DNA from: Parus major | Lineage: Eukaryota > Chordata > Aves > Passeriformes > Paridae | Reading direction: 5' to 3' | Assembly: GCF_001522545.3 (NCBI RefSeq) | Contig: NC_031770.1 | Location: 107,610,130-107,674,129 of the forward strand | DNA: 64,000 nucleotides | Shown: piece by piece, positions 12,701 to 24,757 of the stretch | How the letters are laid out: each line of letters begins with the position of its first letter | Numbering within the stretch: the stretch's first letter is position 1 | Position numbers and translations under genes: made by a program | Notes under the pieces: generated by a model | The model's input: the letters and a program-made list of their open reading frames with translations, nothing else | Told to the model about the DNA's origin: nothing | The model's database searches: none

Positions 12701-14670
12701 AGAGCAGCCTGAGCTGCATTCCTGTCCCTGACATCCAGCGAGACTGAACTTTGTCATGTTATTAAGCTGTCAGCAGTGCTGGGGCGTTATTTGGATTTCT
12801 GGTGGGAACTCCTTGCACATGCTTGGGGTGCTCTAGTGGGATTATATCAACACCATTGTAAAACACACACAAATGAGCTGTGCTGTAATTACCACATGAA
12901 GACCTCACTTGGCTGGGTTAATCAGCAGAGAATGGAAATACCAGATAAACACAAATGGCCCACCAGGATGTTTATTCCAGTGGCAGCAATGCCATTGTTT
13001 CCTAGGAGACCAGCCTGATTCCAGGGCTCTTTTGGCAGCCAAACCACTGACTGCTCATCTGTGCCATGGAACTGTGCTCCATCCTCTCCACCAGCACCTG
13101 ACAGACCAACAGGACCAGGGCTGGGAAGAATAGAGGGACCACAGTATTTACAGGTTTTATAAATATCTGTGATAATTGTCGATTAAAATATAAGTTTTCT
13201 CTACACCCTTGCACCAGTTCCACCCAAAGATCTGCTTTGCATGAGAGCCCTGTGCCCAGCAGGTAGAACAGAGGCTGCTTTCTCTCCACCCCTCACCATG
13301 ATGCTCTCTGAAGTGGAAGGGGCAATTATGGCTTTATCAGTTCCAGCTGCCTGTCAGGAAGGGAAGGCTTGGGAAAAGCAGCTGCCTGGGGTGGCTCCTT
13401 ATGTTGGTCACCATTCAACAAATCACGTTTTAATGCACTTTTACAATTTGCTTTCTTGTGAGAAACACAACCTGAATTAAATTGACTGCATTTCCCAGTG
13501 CCACAAGTCACAGTGGCCAGGTGGGACCTCGGTGGAACCAGCCACCCCGGACAGTGCAGAGGACAGAGATCCTCTTTCACAAACCCTCCTTTCCCTGTCC
13601 AGTGCACTGGTCTTGTTTTACCTACAGAGCCCCTAGGGGCTGTGACCAATGCCATGGAGGTTGGTTTGCTAAGTAAATACTGAGCTGATGGAAAATGTCC
13701 TGGTCCCACACATTTGCTACAACTTCCACAACTCTCTCCATGAATAAGGGGCTGCCTGAGCACTCCTTAATTCAATCATGGTGTTTATCCAGAGCAGTTT
13801 GGATGGGAGTGAGAACCTGTCTGGCTCTGTCAGGAGGTGACAGCAGAGCATTTGGTTAATCCTTTCCTCTGAAAAAACTACAGAGAAGCATAAGGGACGG
13901 TGACAAATCATCAATAGGTAACGTCAGCAAGCTTTGAAAGAGGTTTTCCACACAGCCTGATATCCTGTCATAGTAATAGCAATAAAATAATGAGAATATA
14001 TGACACTATATGCAAATGATACAGTAAGTCCTTAAAGCCATTGTGCTACTCCCATGAATGTGCAATCCAAATGAAATGAAGATTTCATATTGGAGCTTCC
14101 ATTTGCAGAGGGAGGACTGTCCAGAGATGTTCACTCATCACTCAAATGGTCAGGTTAATTGTTCATCTCCCAGACAATGGGTGAAGAACAGGACCATCAG
14201 TCCCTTCCCATTCTTGGCTCACAGGAGAATTTTCTCCTCCACAGAAAGGAAGAGGGGAGAAAGAAGTGGTGGCTGTGGCAAGGCAAACCCAGGGACAGTG
14301 GGTTAGGGAGACATAGTCAGAGCCAAAGAGAATGATGTTTCCTTAGGGCTTTTTTGCCATCTGCTGGTTCCAGACAAAAAAATAGCTAGATCATGGCTCT
14401 GAAAACCTCCTCTCTGAGTCCCCAGGTGCTCCATTATTTCTGGGAACGTGTAGGACACCAGACACTGAATAAACATGATAATCTCATTACCATTTCTTCC
14501 TTCCTTCTGTTTGCCACATCTCCCTGTGCCATGTTCCCTTTTAGATCCTGACCTCCCATCTCATGCAGAGGGTTGAGGTCCACCATGCCCTGGGGCTAAA
14601 TAATGCAATTTATAAATAATGCTGACCAAGAAGCCCTTATGGCTTCAATGCCACCACCACTGCAGCAGCC

Positions 14671-15232
14671 TGTGGTGGTTTAGCCCCAGCCAACCACTGA
14701 GCACCACACAGGCATTTGCTCAATCCCCCAGTGGAATGGGGGAGAGAATCAGAAGGGTCAAAGTGAGCAAACTTGTGGCTTAAGAAAGAGACACATAGCA
14801 AAACCCATGTACACAAAAAAACCAAACCAAGAAATTAATTAACCACTTCCCATGGGCAAGCAGGTGTTCAGCCATCCCAAGAAAGCAGCCCTCCACCACG
14901 TGTAACAGTGACTTGAGAAGACAAATGCTGTCATTCCAAGCATCCTCCCTTCCTTCTTTCCTCTGGGGGATGCCTTATGATCTGGGATTTCCCTTGGGTC
15001 AGTTGGGGTCAGCTGTCCCAGCTGTGTCCCCTCACAATTCCTTGTGCACCCCCAGTCTCCTCACTGGTGGGATGGGGTGAAGAGCAGAAAAGGCCTTGGT
15101 GATGTCCAAGCCCTGCCCAGAAATAACAAAAACACCTCTATGTTGTCAGCACCATTTCCAGCACAAACCCAAAACACAGCCTCATCCCAGCTACTGTGAG
15201 GAAAATTAACTCTGTCCCAGCCCAAACCAACA
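14671..15232 (-). mobile_element. decayed avian ERV solo LTR (ERVL-like)
   Basis: On the plus strand it opens TGTGGTGGTTTAGCCCCAGC and closes CCCAAACCAACA, giving TG...CA termini. Internal blocks such as CAGTTGGGGTCAGCTGTCCC and GTGCACCCCCAG match an abundant bird LTR I know, whose sense strand is minus here. The five flanking bases are CAGCC (14666-14670) and CAGCT (15233-15237), a likely decayed 5-bp target duplication. The parts that should carry the TATA box and the polyadenylation signal appear deleted or mutated, so it is probably inactive. No gag, pol or env is attached. The exact family name is not assigned. Confidence 0.8.
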
Positions 15233-15839
15233 CAGCTAAAGGGGTGGACATCACAGGTCTGCACCTCTCCTGCTTTCATCCACTTTGTAACAAGGCCAGG
15301 GAAATCCTGATGTCTCCCCTGAGTGTGGTTCATCACCAGAGACCTGGTTAGGAGCCTCTTGCTGCACAGGTGACTTGAACTCCCAGGAGAACAGCTAAAT
15401 GCTATCATCAATTTCCAAAAATCTGAATGCACAGCTCATAGATCTTCTGTGTGTGTCTCTCAGTTAAAGGATCTTCTAAGCAATGTGTACCCAAGATGAA
15501 AAATATTTTTCAGCCCAAAGGAAATTTTCATTAAAAAATGTAATCCTACCAAAATTTTCCAAATAAAATTTCTGGTTTGGACACACAAGCAAAACCCCAC
15601 CAAAACAGTTAATCTTGATTTACTAACCAGGATACCAAAGTTAAAAATCTCATTGAAATTCAGCATTTGGAAAATAAATTACATTTTTTAAGTGAAATAG
15701 CATCTCAAAAGGAATTGTTCCTTCCAGGGCACCAAAATGGGCTATGTTTGGTTGATAGTCATTGTCACCTGCTTGCTTAGCTCATTTGCTATTCTCTGGC
15801 ATGTGGACTGGGTGAACATCTTCATTTGTGCCACATCAA

Positions 15840-16420
15840 TATTGTGCCCAGCAGGACCAGGAAAGTGACTGTCCCTCTGTGCTGGGCAGTGGTGAGACCA
15901 CACCTTGAATCCTGGGTTCAGTTTTGCTCAACTCATGACTAAAAAAACATTGAGGGGCTGGAGCATGTCCAGGGGAGAGCAAGAGAGCTGGGGAAGGGGC
16001 TGGAGCACACTCTGATGAGGAGCAGCTGAGGGAGCTGGGGGGCCTTTCCTGGAGAAAAGGAGGCTCAGAAGGAACCTTCTTGCTCTCTACAGCCATGTGA
16101 AAAGAGATTGTGGAGAGGTGGGTGTTGGTCTCTTCACCCAAATAGCAAGCAAGAAAAAAAGGGGAAGTGGAAAGCTGTTTCAGGGGCAGTTTAAATTGAA
16201 TATCGGGAAAATTTTCTTCACAGAAAGGGTTGTGAAGCATTGGAACAGGCTGGCCAGGGCAGTGGTGGAATAACTATTCCTGGAGGTATTTAAAAGTTGT
16301 ATAGATGTGGCACTGGGGGACATAGTTTAGTGTTGGCCTTGGTAGTGTTGCATTAATGGTTGGACTTGATGACCTGAGAGGTCTTTTCCAACACAAACAT
16401 TTATTCTATGACTCTGTGGT
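15840..16420 (+). mobile_element. CR1 LINE, 5'-truncated 3' end
   Basis: About 580 bp of CR1 3' region in sense orientation. It includes the block around GAGCAGCTGAGGGAGCTGG, the end of the reverse-transcriptase frame, GGTTGGACTTGATGACCTGA, GGTCTTTTCCAAC and the terminal ATTCTATGACTCTGTG octamer tail. It is truncated at the 5' end, as typical for CR1, and its frame is broken. Confidence 0.93.
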
Positions 16421-18425
16421 AAATGATCACTGTTTTGGTCTCAGAGAGGTGGGCACAGGTAGTCCATAGCTTTGTTTTGCTGGTGATCAAAGCTGGCCAG
16501 ATGCAACTTGGATCACATCTTTTGTTTTTTGACTCCCACCTGAAAAAATGCATGAGCACATTCTTATCCTTAAATCCATGATTGAAGTCAAGGGGTTACA
16601 TGGTCTGTTGAGCTGGGATAGAGTTTAACATGTGCTTGAAGAGGAGTTCATTTGGTTTACTGAACAGGAGCATTTCCACAGAATTTAGAGAGAGAGGTTC
16701 ATATAAATGAAAAAAAAAAAAGAAAAAGACAAGATCATGTAAATGGTCGGTGTCACAGGAGTGATACAGCAAGAGAATCATCTTCAGATAACTTCATTCT
16801 CTATACACCACTGACCAGCACCTTCAAAAGTAGTTTCTTTAAGGACTCCACAGCAGGGTGCTAAAAATTAGTGAAAAATAAATAAGTTGGGGTATTTGAA
16901 ACATAAAGATATGTAGACAGCAGAATTTTGAATAATGAGGAGTCTTGGTGATGAATTGTTCACTATGTAGCCCATGTTTTCCTTATGGTTTTATGAAATG
17001 TCTTAAGCAGAAAAATAAGGAAGTAACCACCTCTGCTCCCAGTATGCTTGAGGGTTGCATGTTCCATATCCTGCAGTATCAAGATTTCTTGTTTGGTACT
17101 TGCTTTCTCTTTGCCATCAGTCAAGATCTTCTGCAGCTTCAGAAGGAAAGATGTCACATATTGTTTTCCTCATAGCTGCAAAACCAAAGGATTTCAGAGA
17201 AAATGTGCAGCTCACTTGTAAAAGAGGGTTAAAAGTGCTCCCCCACAAAAGAGAAAGTATTGTGACTGTTGAAAGATTATTCTTCCTGGGACTCAAGGTT
17301 TTTACCAGTGATCTGCATCTGTAGTCTTTCCCAAAATACTCAGTCATCAAATGATTCAATGTCATCATCAAAGAATTTTTTGGCTACTGACTTGCCTTTA
17401 ATAATGGTTGAGAAGTTTAATGAAAGGTCTGCATAGATTTCTTCCTCAATTGGATGAAATCCTCCCTTTTTTCTTTTTCTTTTTGGTAATGTTTCTGCTC
17501 AGAGAAAATTATAGCCTCTGGTGCCAGTGATGTGCTCTGTATGTTTTGTTTATTACAGTGGTTTTAACTGGAACCATGGGTGAGGGAGTATCATTATAAA
17601 ATTCTTGATAACCCTCATATATTTGTGCAAACATAGTTGTGGGCACTGAAGGCAGTGGTGGAGATGCCAGTTTCAAAGCATTTTGTCCTTGTTTTAAAAA
17701 TGTGGTGCATGCCCACACGCTCTCTAGGCAGGGAGAAACCCAGGTCCTGGTTCAGACCGGACGTCTGACCCCGCGTGTCCAGCCCCACCTGGGTGAAGCT
17801 GGGTTTCTGCAGCTGCCTCTCCAGCTGAGCTGTGGCTTGGTGGTGGTACCCAGAGGTCAACCCCTTCCTGCTGCTTGCCATCAGGAGCATCCTGAGGAGC
17901 TGTGTGGCTTCTCACAGAAGGGCAGCCTGGAGTGCTACAAACCAGGAGCTGCTGCATTTTGTAGTAAAAACCTCTTGGCTGTGTAGGTTACACACATGCA
18001 GTGGTTGACAGGAACAGGTGGTCACCCAACTTTGGGTCTCAGACAGCTGCAAATCTATGCCATGTCTGCAGTACCAGTGAAAATGTGCTCTGAAAATAAG
18101 GCCTGCTAGTCCTTTCTTTGCAGTTCTCTGCTTGCTCTTTGCAATTCTTGGTATTTCTTTATGTACTGCTTTCTAGCATTGAATTGCTTCTGACTCCCTG
18201 TAGGAATGCAAGAGGTGACAGCAGTGGAGGAGGTAAACAAGAAACTATTTGAAGTACAAGGACTTGGGTTTTCTAAAGATCCAGGAGCTGAATTTCTTGC
18301 TATTTTGTGTCTACAGGAGGGGACAGATTTTCCAATTAATTGAGCCATCAGCACTGGATGTCTCCCACCAGGACAGTGGTATCCCACTCTGCAAAAAACT
18401 TCCATCAGAGAGATGTTAAACAGTC
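16421..18425. other. noncoding stretch with a GC-rich patch
   Basis: Mostly AT-rich unique sequence. From about 17700 to 17960 it becomes GC-rich with a few CpGs, and open frames of 91, 115 and 77 codons overlap there on both strands. None has a recognisable domain, and mutual overlap is expected from high GC. This may be a cryptic exon or a regulatory patch, but neither is demonstrated. Confidence 0.5.
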
Positions 18426-18450
18426 TTTTTTTTTTTTTTTTTTTTTTTTT
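18426..18450. repeat. poly-T tract, 25 T
   Basis: Twenty-five uninterrupted T residues. No LINE-derived retroposed gene was recognised on the minus strand next to it. Confidence 0.95.
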
Positions 18451-18504
18451 CTCACTTTGCACCTGTGAATCACCAGTCTGCTAATTTATTTGTATTACTT
18501 TGTT

Positions 18505-18680
18505 ATCAAGCCCTGGAACAGCCTGGCTAGGGGTGTGGTGTAGTCACCAGCCCTGGAGGGTTTTAAAAGACATGTAGGTGTGGTGCTGATAGACATGGTT
18601 TGGCAGTGCTGGGTTAATGGTTGGGTTTAATGATCTTCGAGGTCTTTTCCAACCTGAACGATTCAATGATTCTATGAATC
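18505..18680 (+). mobile_element. CR1 LINE 3' fragment
   Basis: Contains CCCTGGAACAGCCTGGCTAG, CATGTAGGTGTGGTGCTGAT, TTAATGGTTGGG, GAGGTCTTTTCCAACCTGAA and two ATTC(A/T)ATG tail units, all diagnostic of the sense-oriented CR1 3' end. It is heavily 5'-truncated. Confidence 0.93.
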
Positions 18681-21600
18681 ATGAGAATCACTTAGTGTAG
18701 GGAGATGTGGAGCAGGAGGAGAACTGAGATTTTTATTTATCTTTAGGAACTCTCATATCAGTAAGGGCTGTGTGTGGCCTCTGGAGAGCCCAGTGCACCT
18801 TGGTGTCACCCTGTGGAGATGAGGGCTCACACCAAAACCCTGGGGTGGGCTTGTCCTCATCTAATGTTGGCTACCTCAGACCAAGGTGTATCTGCCACCA
18901 GTGATGTGAGATGAGCACCCCCACAAAGCTATTTGCTTTTCTTCTTGCAGACACACCTCTCTAGGGTGGGAGGGACATTTTCTTTTCCAGAGGGCCATCT
19001 CAGACCACGCATTTGGCTTTATGATGGATGAAGTCAAGTGAGAATTATCTCACGTGCATGCACATGGGGGTAGGGGTGACCTGAAGTGAAGTACTGGGCT
19101 TGTGCTTTGCTGGATTGGGAAGTCAGCAGCTGTAACACTCACCCCCCAGGAATATCTGTGCTTCCACTGACTGAAACACCCTCTGAAAGGCACAAATTCT
19201 GCTCCAGCCCCCCAAAAGCTCCTCTCATTGCAGTGCCATAGGCCAGTGACTAGGAGATAACTGAGAACACATTTGTCCCTCCAGTGGCAGAGACAGCTGC
19301 CAGCAAAATGTGATGAGTAGGAAACAAACTGGGTTTGTAGAAATCCCCCACTGGAGCCTGGAGAAAAGCTCTTATTGATATCTCTGCAAATCAGGGCTGA
19401 GCCAGATGAAAGCTGTGAAGAGTGAGCTCTGTGTTCTGTGAGGTTGTGTTGGTCTACAACCAAGAAGGGGAACACTCTGTAGTCTACAAGAGCCTCCTGG
19501 GCAGCACCAAGACTAATTTTTCTTTCATCAGCACAACTGGAATGAATACTGGCTAGTTCTAGTGAAAAAAAAAAAGAAATAAATTCCTTCTACATTTTCC
19601 CTTTTCTCTCCTTCCCCAACACCCTGAATATGCATTAGATTAAGTCCTGAGCTCTGTACTCAAGAAATGACAACTTATGGTGCACATGCTGGGAGTGTTT
19701 GGGAAATGTTTATATGGCAGGGTTGTCTGATACAAAGAGGAGATAGGGAGATGAAACAAAACTCTCATGAAGGGCAGGAAAGCAATGAGAGATTGGTCAC
19801 TCAACCCTGGGATAAATATAGAACAAATTAATGAGTAAATACCTTGTTGACTCAAGGCATCCTATTAGGGGCTCTGAAAGCAAAATGTGGATGGATACCA
19901 CAGTGTCTTGGGAAGCAGTGGTGGGTTTTGTTGATCCATATTTTTATGTTGCTGATGCTACTGGTTTTTTTGGTGTTTTAGTTTTGGGTTTTTTTTAAAT
20001 GGGAGACACACTGTCTTCACCTATTTTGACAGATTAAACAGTGCCAAGGAGCATTTCCTGTGCAGCCCCTTTGTTGTCTCTGCTGTTGAATTGTCTGAAT
20101 TTTTCTCAGCATGCTTCTGGCCCGGTCCCAGCAGGGCCCAGTTGGGAACTGGGAGCTAACAGAGATCTCAGACTGTTCCCAGTAGCTGTTCAGATGCAGC
20201 TTCCCACTTTTGGGGAGAATTTAGCAGTGGGGACATGGACATCCAGAGAAGCACTGCTCCCACGTTTATGTATTAATGTAGGTGCCACCAGTGTGTTTAT
20301 GTTCAACATAAAGTAAAATACTTAACCATATATCCATCACAAACAACTATTGGCAGATTTTTGTGGGTAGTGAGCTGGGAATCCATGGGACAGGGGGTCC
20401 TGCACCAGGGTCCTGCAGTCTTGCACCTTCCCTTGGGTGGCTCCACTGCATATCCAATGTCTGTGTGAGCTGAGCTACCACTGTAAAATGGCAGGAAATG
20501 GCAAATTTCCACACTTTTTTTTTTTGATATATCTTTTGTTACTATAATACTGAATATATACTGAATTAACTGAGCAAAAAGTCAGAAAAGGTGGCCTGGG
20601 ACAAGAGCTACAAGGCTGGGGGTCAAGGAGAGAGGGCAGGAATCCAGAACAGGAAGGATTTCCAAGGGTCTCAGTGGGCCTTGAGCCTGAGCCATCAATA
20701 TCCCCTTGATGCTGGTGAGATCCCACACACCTTCCTCACCTGGGACTCGCCATCTGAGAGGTTCCTTTTGTTGTGTTTTGGCTCTTCCCTTCCCTCTCAC
20801 AACTCCTATAATATTCCCATCCCCCTTCTCTTCTCTGTTGTGTCCTTGCCCATGTTTTCACAGGGAACAGGGAATTCCATGTTCAGTCTTGCACATGTTC
20901 TGCTCATGCCAAGTATGAGCCATTCTGTGTCAGGAACAGTCATCTACAGGGCACTGAGTAGTCAAAAGATATTAATAGTAAATCCTGGCATTTGGCAGTG
21001 AGTGTTCAAAATATTTGGATGCTGGGAGCATATAATTCATAGCAGCAGCCTCAGACTCACCCCCATGAAGAAACCAAATTTTCATAAAATAAAATAAAAA
21101 CCTATTCTGAGGTTGCATCCTATGTATTGTAAGGGATTTTCTGTTCCAAAAGTCCAATTATATAAAAAAACAAAGGTATGAAAAATGCCTATTGTTGGCT
21201 GTCTCATAGCCATTTCTTATCACAATAAGGATAGGCAAACATAAACACTTTCCATGACAAGTGACAAATTCAATGAAAAAATACTGGAAAAGGAAAAACA
21301 AAATAAGTCCCAACACACAGGCCTTATTCAACACAAAAAACTAAGAATGAGCAAAACCAGGGAGATTACTAGAAACTTATAAAAACCTGTAAAAAGATGG
21401 TTTAAAATCAAAGGAAATAATTCCCTTTCAAACAGCACCCAGTCCACTATTTTGTAGTGTTTTAGTCCTTTAGGGCATTCTTGAAAATTCAAATTAGACT
21501 TACATGCACATTTACTAATGTTGAATATAGTTTCTCTTTTTGAATTTGCTAAATAAACAGAGATGGCTAATCTTACTGTGCTACCTTGTGTTGACAATAC

Positions 21601-22387
21601 TTCAGGATATATTAATGCTTAAGAATTAGGGATCTGAGGCACAGAGAAACATTAATAAAACAAGTACTTAAATACAGAATATCTAGATTATAGCTCCAGG
21701 TTCTTCACTGAAATATCCATGGGACAATACCACCTACTTAAATTTACATGTTTAAGGAAGCATCTTGTAAATGGAGGTATATGGAAAGTCACTGTTCTCC
21801 TCTTGTGCACTCAGAGTAAGCATTTGACTACTGGCAGAAGCTGAACAATTTAAAGTAAATAAATACAACTGTGCACAGTGGGAACAACATGGCAGTTATT
21901 TAATTTCTGTAACCCATGTGATGTTGTTACTTATGCAGTCAGCTGAAAGAGAAGTATTTTCCTTTGCCCAAGATTTAATGGAAAATGAATATTCTCCTAG
22001 AAATTTAAAAATAATTTGAAGGGTGGACAATGTTAGTCCAAATGTGGACTTAGGGGGATTTGGTCACTTAGGGGAATTTGGTTACTTAGGAAGCTCAAAA
22101 TGTTATTCAGAGTCTTTTACTGTGATTTGGTAGATCATGCTCTACCCAGGAGGTCCTACCTTCTTCCTATTCTTCTTGATTGTTTCTTCCACACCAGGCA
22201 CTAGCCTGCTATTTTTATGAAATAAATGCTTTTAATGGGCTTAGTGCCTTTGCACTATGGATCCTCCAATGGAACTTTATGCATCTTGATTTTCTGTATG
22301 TGTTAGGGAAAAAAGAACCATAAATTGATGTTCAGCATGAGCATTAACAGTTAGCAAAATGAGGTAGCAGGGATGCCTTACACTCAA
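18681..22387. other. noncoding stretch
   Basis: No repeat family or gene recognised. It contains ORFs of up to about 140 codons without domains, a 7-bp-arm hairpin at 20137-20153 (CCCAGTT/AACTGGG) and a small tandem array at 22048-22090. Confidence 0.65.
22048..22090. repeat. 18-bp minisatellite, 2.4 copies
   Basis: Units 22048-22065, 22066-22083 and a partial 22084-22090 all begin ACTTAGG. The first two units differ by only two bases. Confidence 0.88.
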
Positions 22388-22680
22388 TCAGGTCGCTCCA
22401 AGCCCTGTCCAACCTGGCCTCGAACTCTTCCAGGGATGGGACAGCCACAGCTTCTATGGGCACCCTGTGCCAGGGCCTCCCCACCCTCATAGTAAAAATC
22501 ATCTTCCTAACATCTAATCTAGATCTCTTTTATTTTAGTTTAAAGCTATTCCCTCTTGTTCTCTATTTTTCCAATTAAAAAGCCAGTCTCCGTCTTTTTT
22601 GGGCTCCCTTTAAGGACAGAAGAGCTCCTGTGGGATCTCCCCATAGCCTTTGCTTCTCCATGTTGAGGGAAGAGTATGGT
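22388..22680 (-). mobile_element. CR1 LINE 3' fragment, antisense
   Basis: The plus strand reads as the reverse complement of CR1: GCTCCAAGCCCTGTCCAACC, TTCCAGGGATGGGACAGCC, GCACCCTGTGCCAGGGCCTC, AGTTTAAAGCTATTCCCTC and then GGGATCTCCCCATAGCC. The copy lacks the terminal octamer end and the GGGTTGGAA block, so it is truncated at both ends. Confidence 0.92.
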
Positions 22681-22754
22681 CCATCCCCACCCAACCTACT
22701 TTCAGTGGCCTTGTATTCACACATCTCAAAAAAGTGTGGAATGAAAGGTTTTGG

Positions 22755-22815
22755 GTAGCGCGTTGTCTGCAGAGAGCGCGCGGTGCTCTGCGATGCCCAG
22801 CGCCTGTGGTTCTGG
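22755..22815. other. short CpG-dense patch with hairpin
   Basis: About eight CpGs occur within roughly 55 bases of otherwise AT-rich DNA. A hairpin with arms GCAGAG (22769-22774) and CTCTGC (22786-22791) encloses the CpG-rich core. No ORF, repeat or known motif explains it. Confidence 0.45.
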
Positions 22816-23408
22816 CACCAGAGGAGCTGACTGCTGCACTTTCAGCAGCAGATCACTTAAGGCAATGGAGAATTCAATTCAGGGAGAATTCAGGGAAATT
22901 GCTTTTTTAATAACAGGGCAGGAGTTTTCACCCACCTCTTTCACCCTAGTCTGAGTGCTGCAGAGCGTAGTTATCTGTATGAATTGGCTTCCTCAGCCAG
23001 TCTGAGTCATTTTTCTTAGTCTTAAGTTTTAAGGGATTCTTTGTGGCTACACATTGACTCTGGTTTCATCCCTGGCATCCCTACAGGAAACTCAGTTGCA
23101 CAGTTTTGGTGTCAGACTCAGCAAAACAGCCCTAGACTGAGTGGGAAGAGCTGGACCCTCTGGGAGAACAGACACAGTGTGAAGAGGCAGGGTGAGGAGA
23201 GGTTGCCCCGCTGCCCTTGTTATTCTAGTTCTGTGGATAACCAGAAGGTTACAGCCTTCAGCACTTCTGCCAGTCAGAGCTATTTTTGATTAAATATAAA
23301 GCCAGGAAGTTTTTAATATGGGCAAACCAATAATGGGTTGTGTCGTCGGCAAAATCTAAAAATTATTATGCTGAGTCTTTGTTAAAGGACAGAACAATTT
23401 GCCTACAG

Positions 23409-23451
<43 letters not shown>

Positions 23452-23466
23452 TTTCTTTCTTTCTTT
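23409..23466. repeat. microsatellite (CTTT)n
   Basis: About fourteen CTTT units, with one imperfect unit near 23451, run into an assembly gap. Confidence 0.97.
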
Positions 23467-23691
23467 NNNNNNNNNNNNNNNNNNNNNNNNNNNNNNNNNN
23501 NNNNNNNNNNNNNNNNNNNNNNNNNNNNNNNNNNNNNNNNNNNNNNNNNNNNNNNNNNNNNNNNNNNNNNNNNNNNNNNNNNNNNNNNNNNNNNNNNNNN
23601 NNNNNNNNNNNNNNNNNNNNNNNNNNNNNNNNNNNNNNNNNNNNNNNNNNNNNNNNNNNNNNNNNNNNNNNNNNNNNNNNNNNNNNNNNNN
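23467..23691. other. assembly gap, 225 N
   Basis: The gap sits inside a polypyrimidine microsatellite, with CTTT repeats on the left and CT repeats on the right. Long X-containing ORFs across it have no meaning. Confidence 0.99.
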
Positions 23692-23757
23692 TCTCTCTCT
23701 CTCTCTCTCTCTCTCTTTTTTCTTTCTTTTCATTCTTTTCATTCTTTTCATTCTTTC
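23692..23757. repeat. (CT)n followed by 9-bp CATTCTTTT array
   Basis: A TC dinucleotide run (23692-23716) gives way to T-rich sequence, then to three tandem 9-mers CATTCTTT(T/C) at 23731-23757. Together with the left flank this is one compound pyrimidine-rich satellite of more than 300 bp including the gap. Confidence 0.93.
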
Positions 23758-24218
23758 TTCTTTCTTTTCATGGGCTCAAATATTAAAAAATACCTTTCTT
23801 GATAACACATTACCTATAAACTTGTGTAGAATCTGACAACCTGGTCTGGGACAGTAATATAGCTCAGACTTTTATGCATAAACTAAGTATAGTCAGCAAC
23901 ATATTCCACAATTAATGACATTGTCCTGTTATTACAGTTGGTTTATATCTTGCTGTATGCTCCAAAAACTCCACAAGAAATCAGAATATATGTGGTGGCT
24001 CATCTGTGATCAAATATGAATTAGCTGGAAAATCTGTAAGGAATCATCTCAATAGAAAGAAATATTGAATGTTATAAGAAAAGTTATGTGTTTGGCTGGA
24101 AGAAAGCTACTGGATCAGATTTTTTTTCAAGAATTATGCTTGTCACTAAACATTTCTTAAGAATGAGCACATTTAATATGGCCATTGGTCATTTTAGCAT
24201 AAAAACCTGTTGATCTCC

Positions 24219-24757
24219 CAGTCTGCTCTTGTGAGACTCCATCTGGAGTGCTGCATCTAGTTCTGGAGCCCTCAACACAAGAGGAGCAGGCATCTCTTGG
24301 AATGAGTCCAGAAGAAGCCATTAAGCTGATCATGAGGCTGGAGCACCTCTTCTATGAGGACAAGCTGAGAGACCATGGGGTTGTCCAGCTTGGGAAAGGG
24401 AAAGCTCTACAGAGGCATTAGAGCCTCTTCAAGTACCTAAAGGAGCCTCCAAGAGAGCTGGAGAAGGACTTTTCACAAGGGCATGGAGTGATAGGACGAG
24501 GGGAAATGGCTTTAAGCTGAAGAACGTTATGTTTAGATTAGATATTAGGAAGAAATTCTGATTATGGTGAAGCTCTGGAAGAGGTTCCCAGGGAGGCTGT
24601 AAATGCCCCATCCCTGGAAGTGTTCAAGGCCAGGTGGAACAGGGCTTGGAGCAGCCTGGTCTAGTGGAAGGTGTCCCTGCTCATGGCAGAAGCTCAGAAC
24701 TGAATGGTCTCTAAGTTTCCTTCCAGCCCAAATCCTTTTATGATTCCATGATTCTAT
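24219..24757 (+). mobile_element. CR1 LINE, 5'-truncated 3' end
   Basis: About 540 bp of sense CR1, from GTGAGACTCCATCTGGAGTG through GGCTGGAGCACCTCTTC, GTGATAGGACGAGGGGAAAT, CCCCATCCCTGGAAGTGTTC and TAGTGGAAGGTGTCCCTGC to the ATTCCATGATTCTATA tail. Frame-breaking differences show it is a dead copy. Confidence 0.95.

Larger units (their letters stand above)
7891..14670. other. long unique noncoding stretch
   Basis: No transposon or gene recognised over 6.8 kb. The longest ORF is 179 codons (9518-10057, plus), with no domain or plausible splice structure. Contents worth noting are a 7-bp-arm hairpin (10801-10819), a 23-bp duplication (12271-12316), a possible conserved element (12336-12700) and an octamer motif ATGCAAAT (14010-14017). 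Confidence 0.65.

Noticed and set aside
16608..16628. GCTGGGATAGAGTT matching the start of the LTR family seen at 14.7 kb
   Set aside because: Only about 14 bases match and the following sequence does not continue the LTR.
23340..23836. Three overlapping ORFs of 131 to 148 residues
   Set aside because: They read through 225 N and CTTT or CT repeats; no information content.
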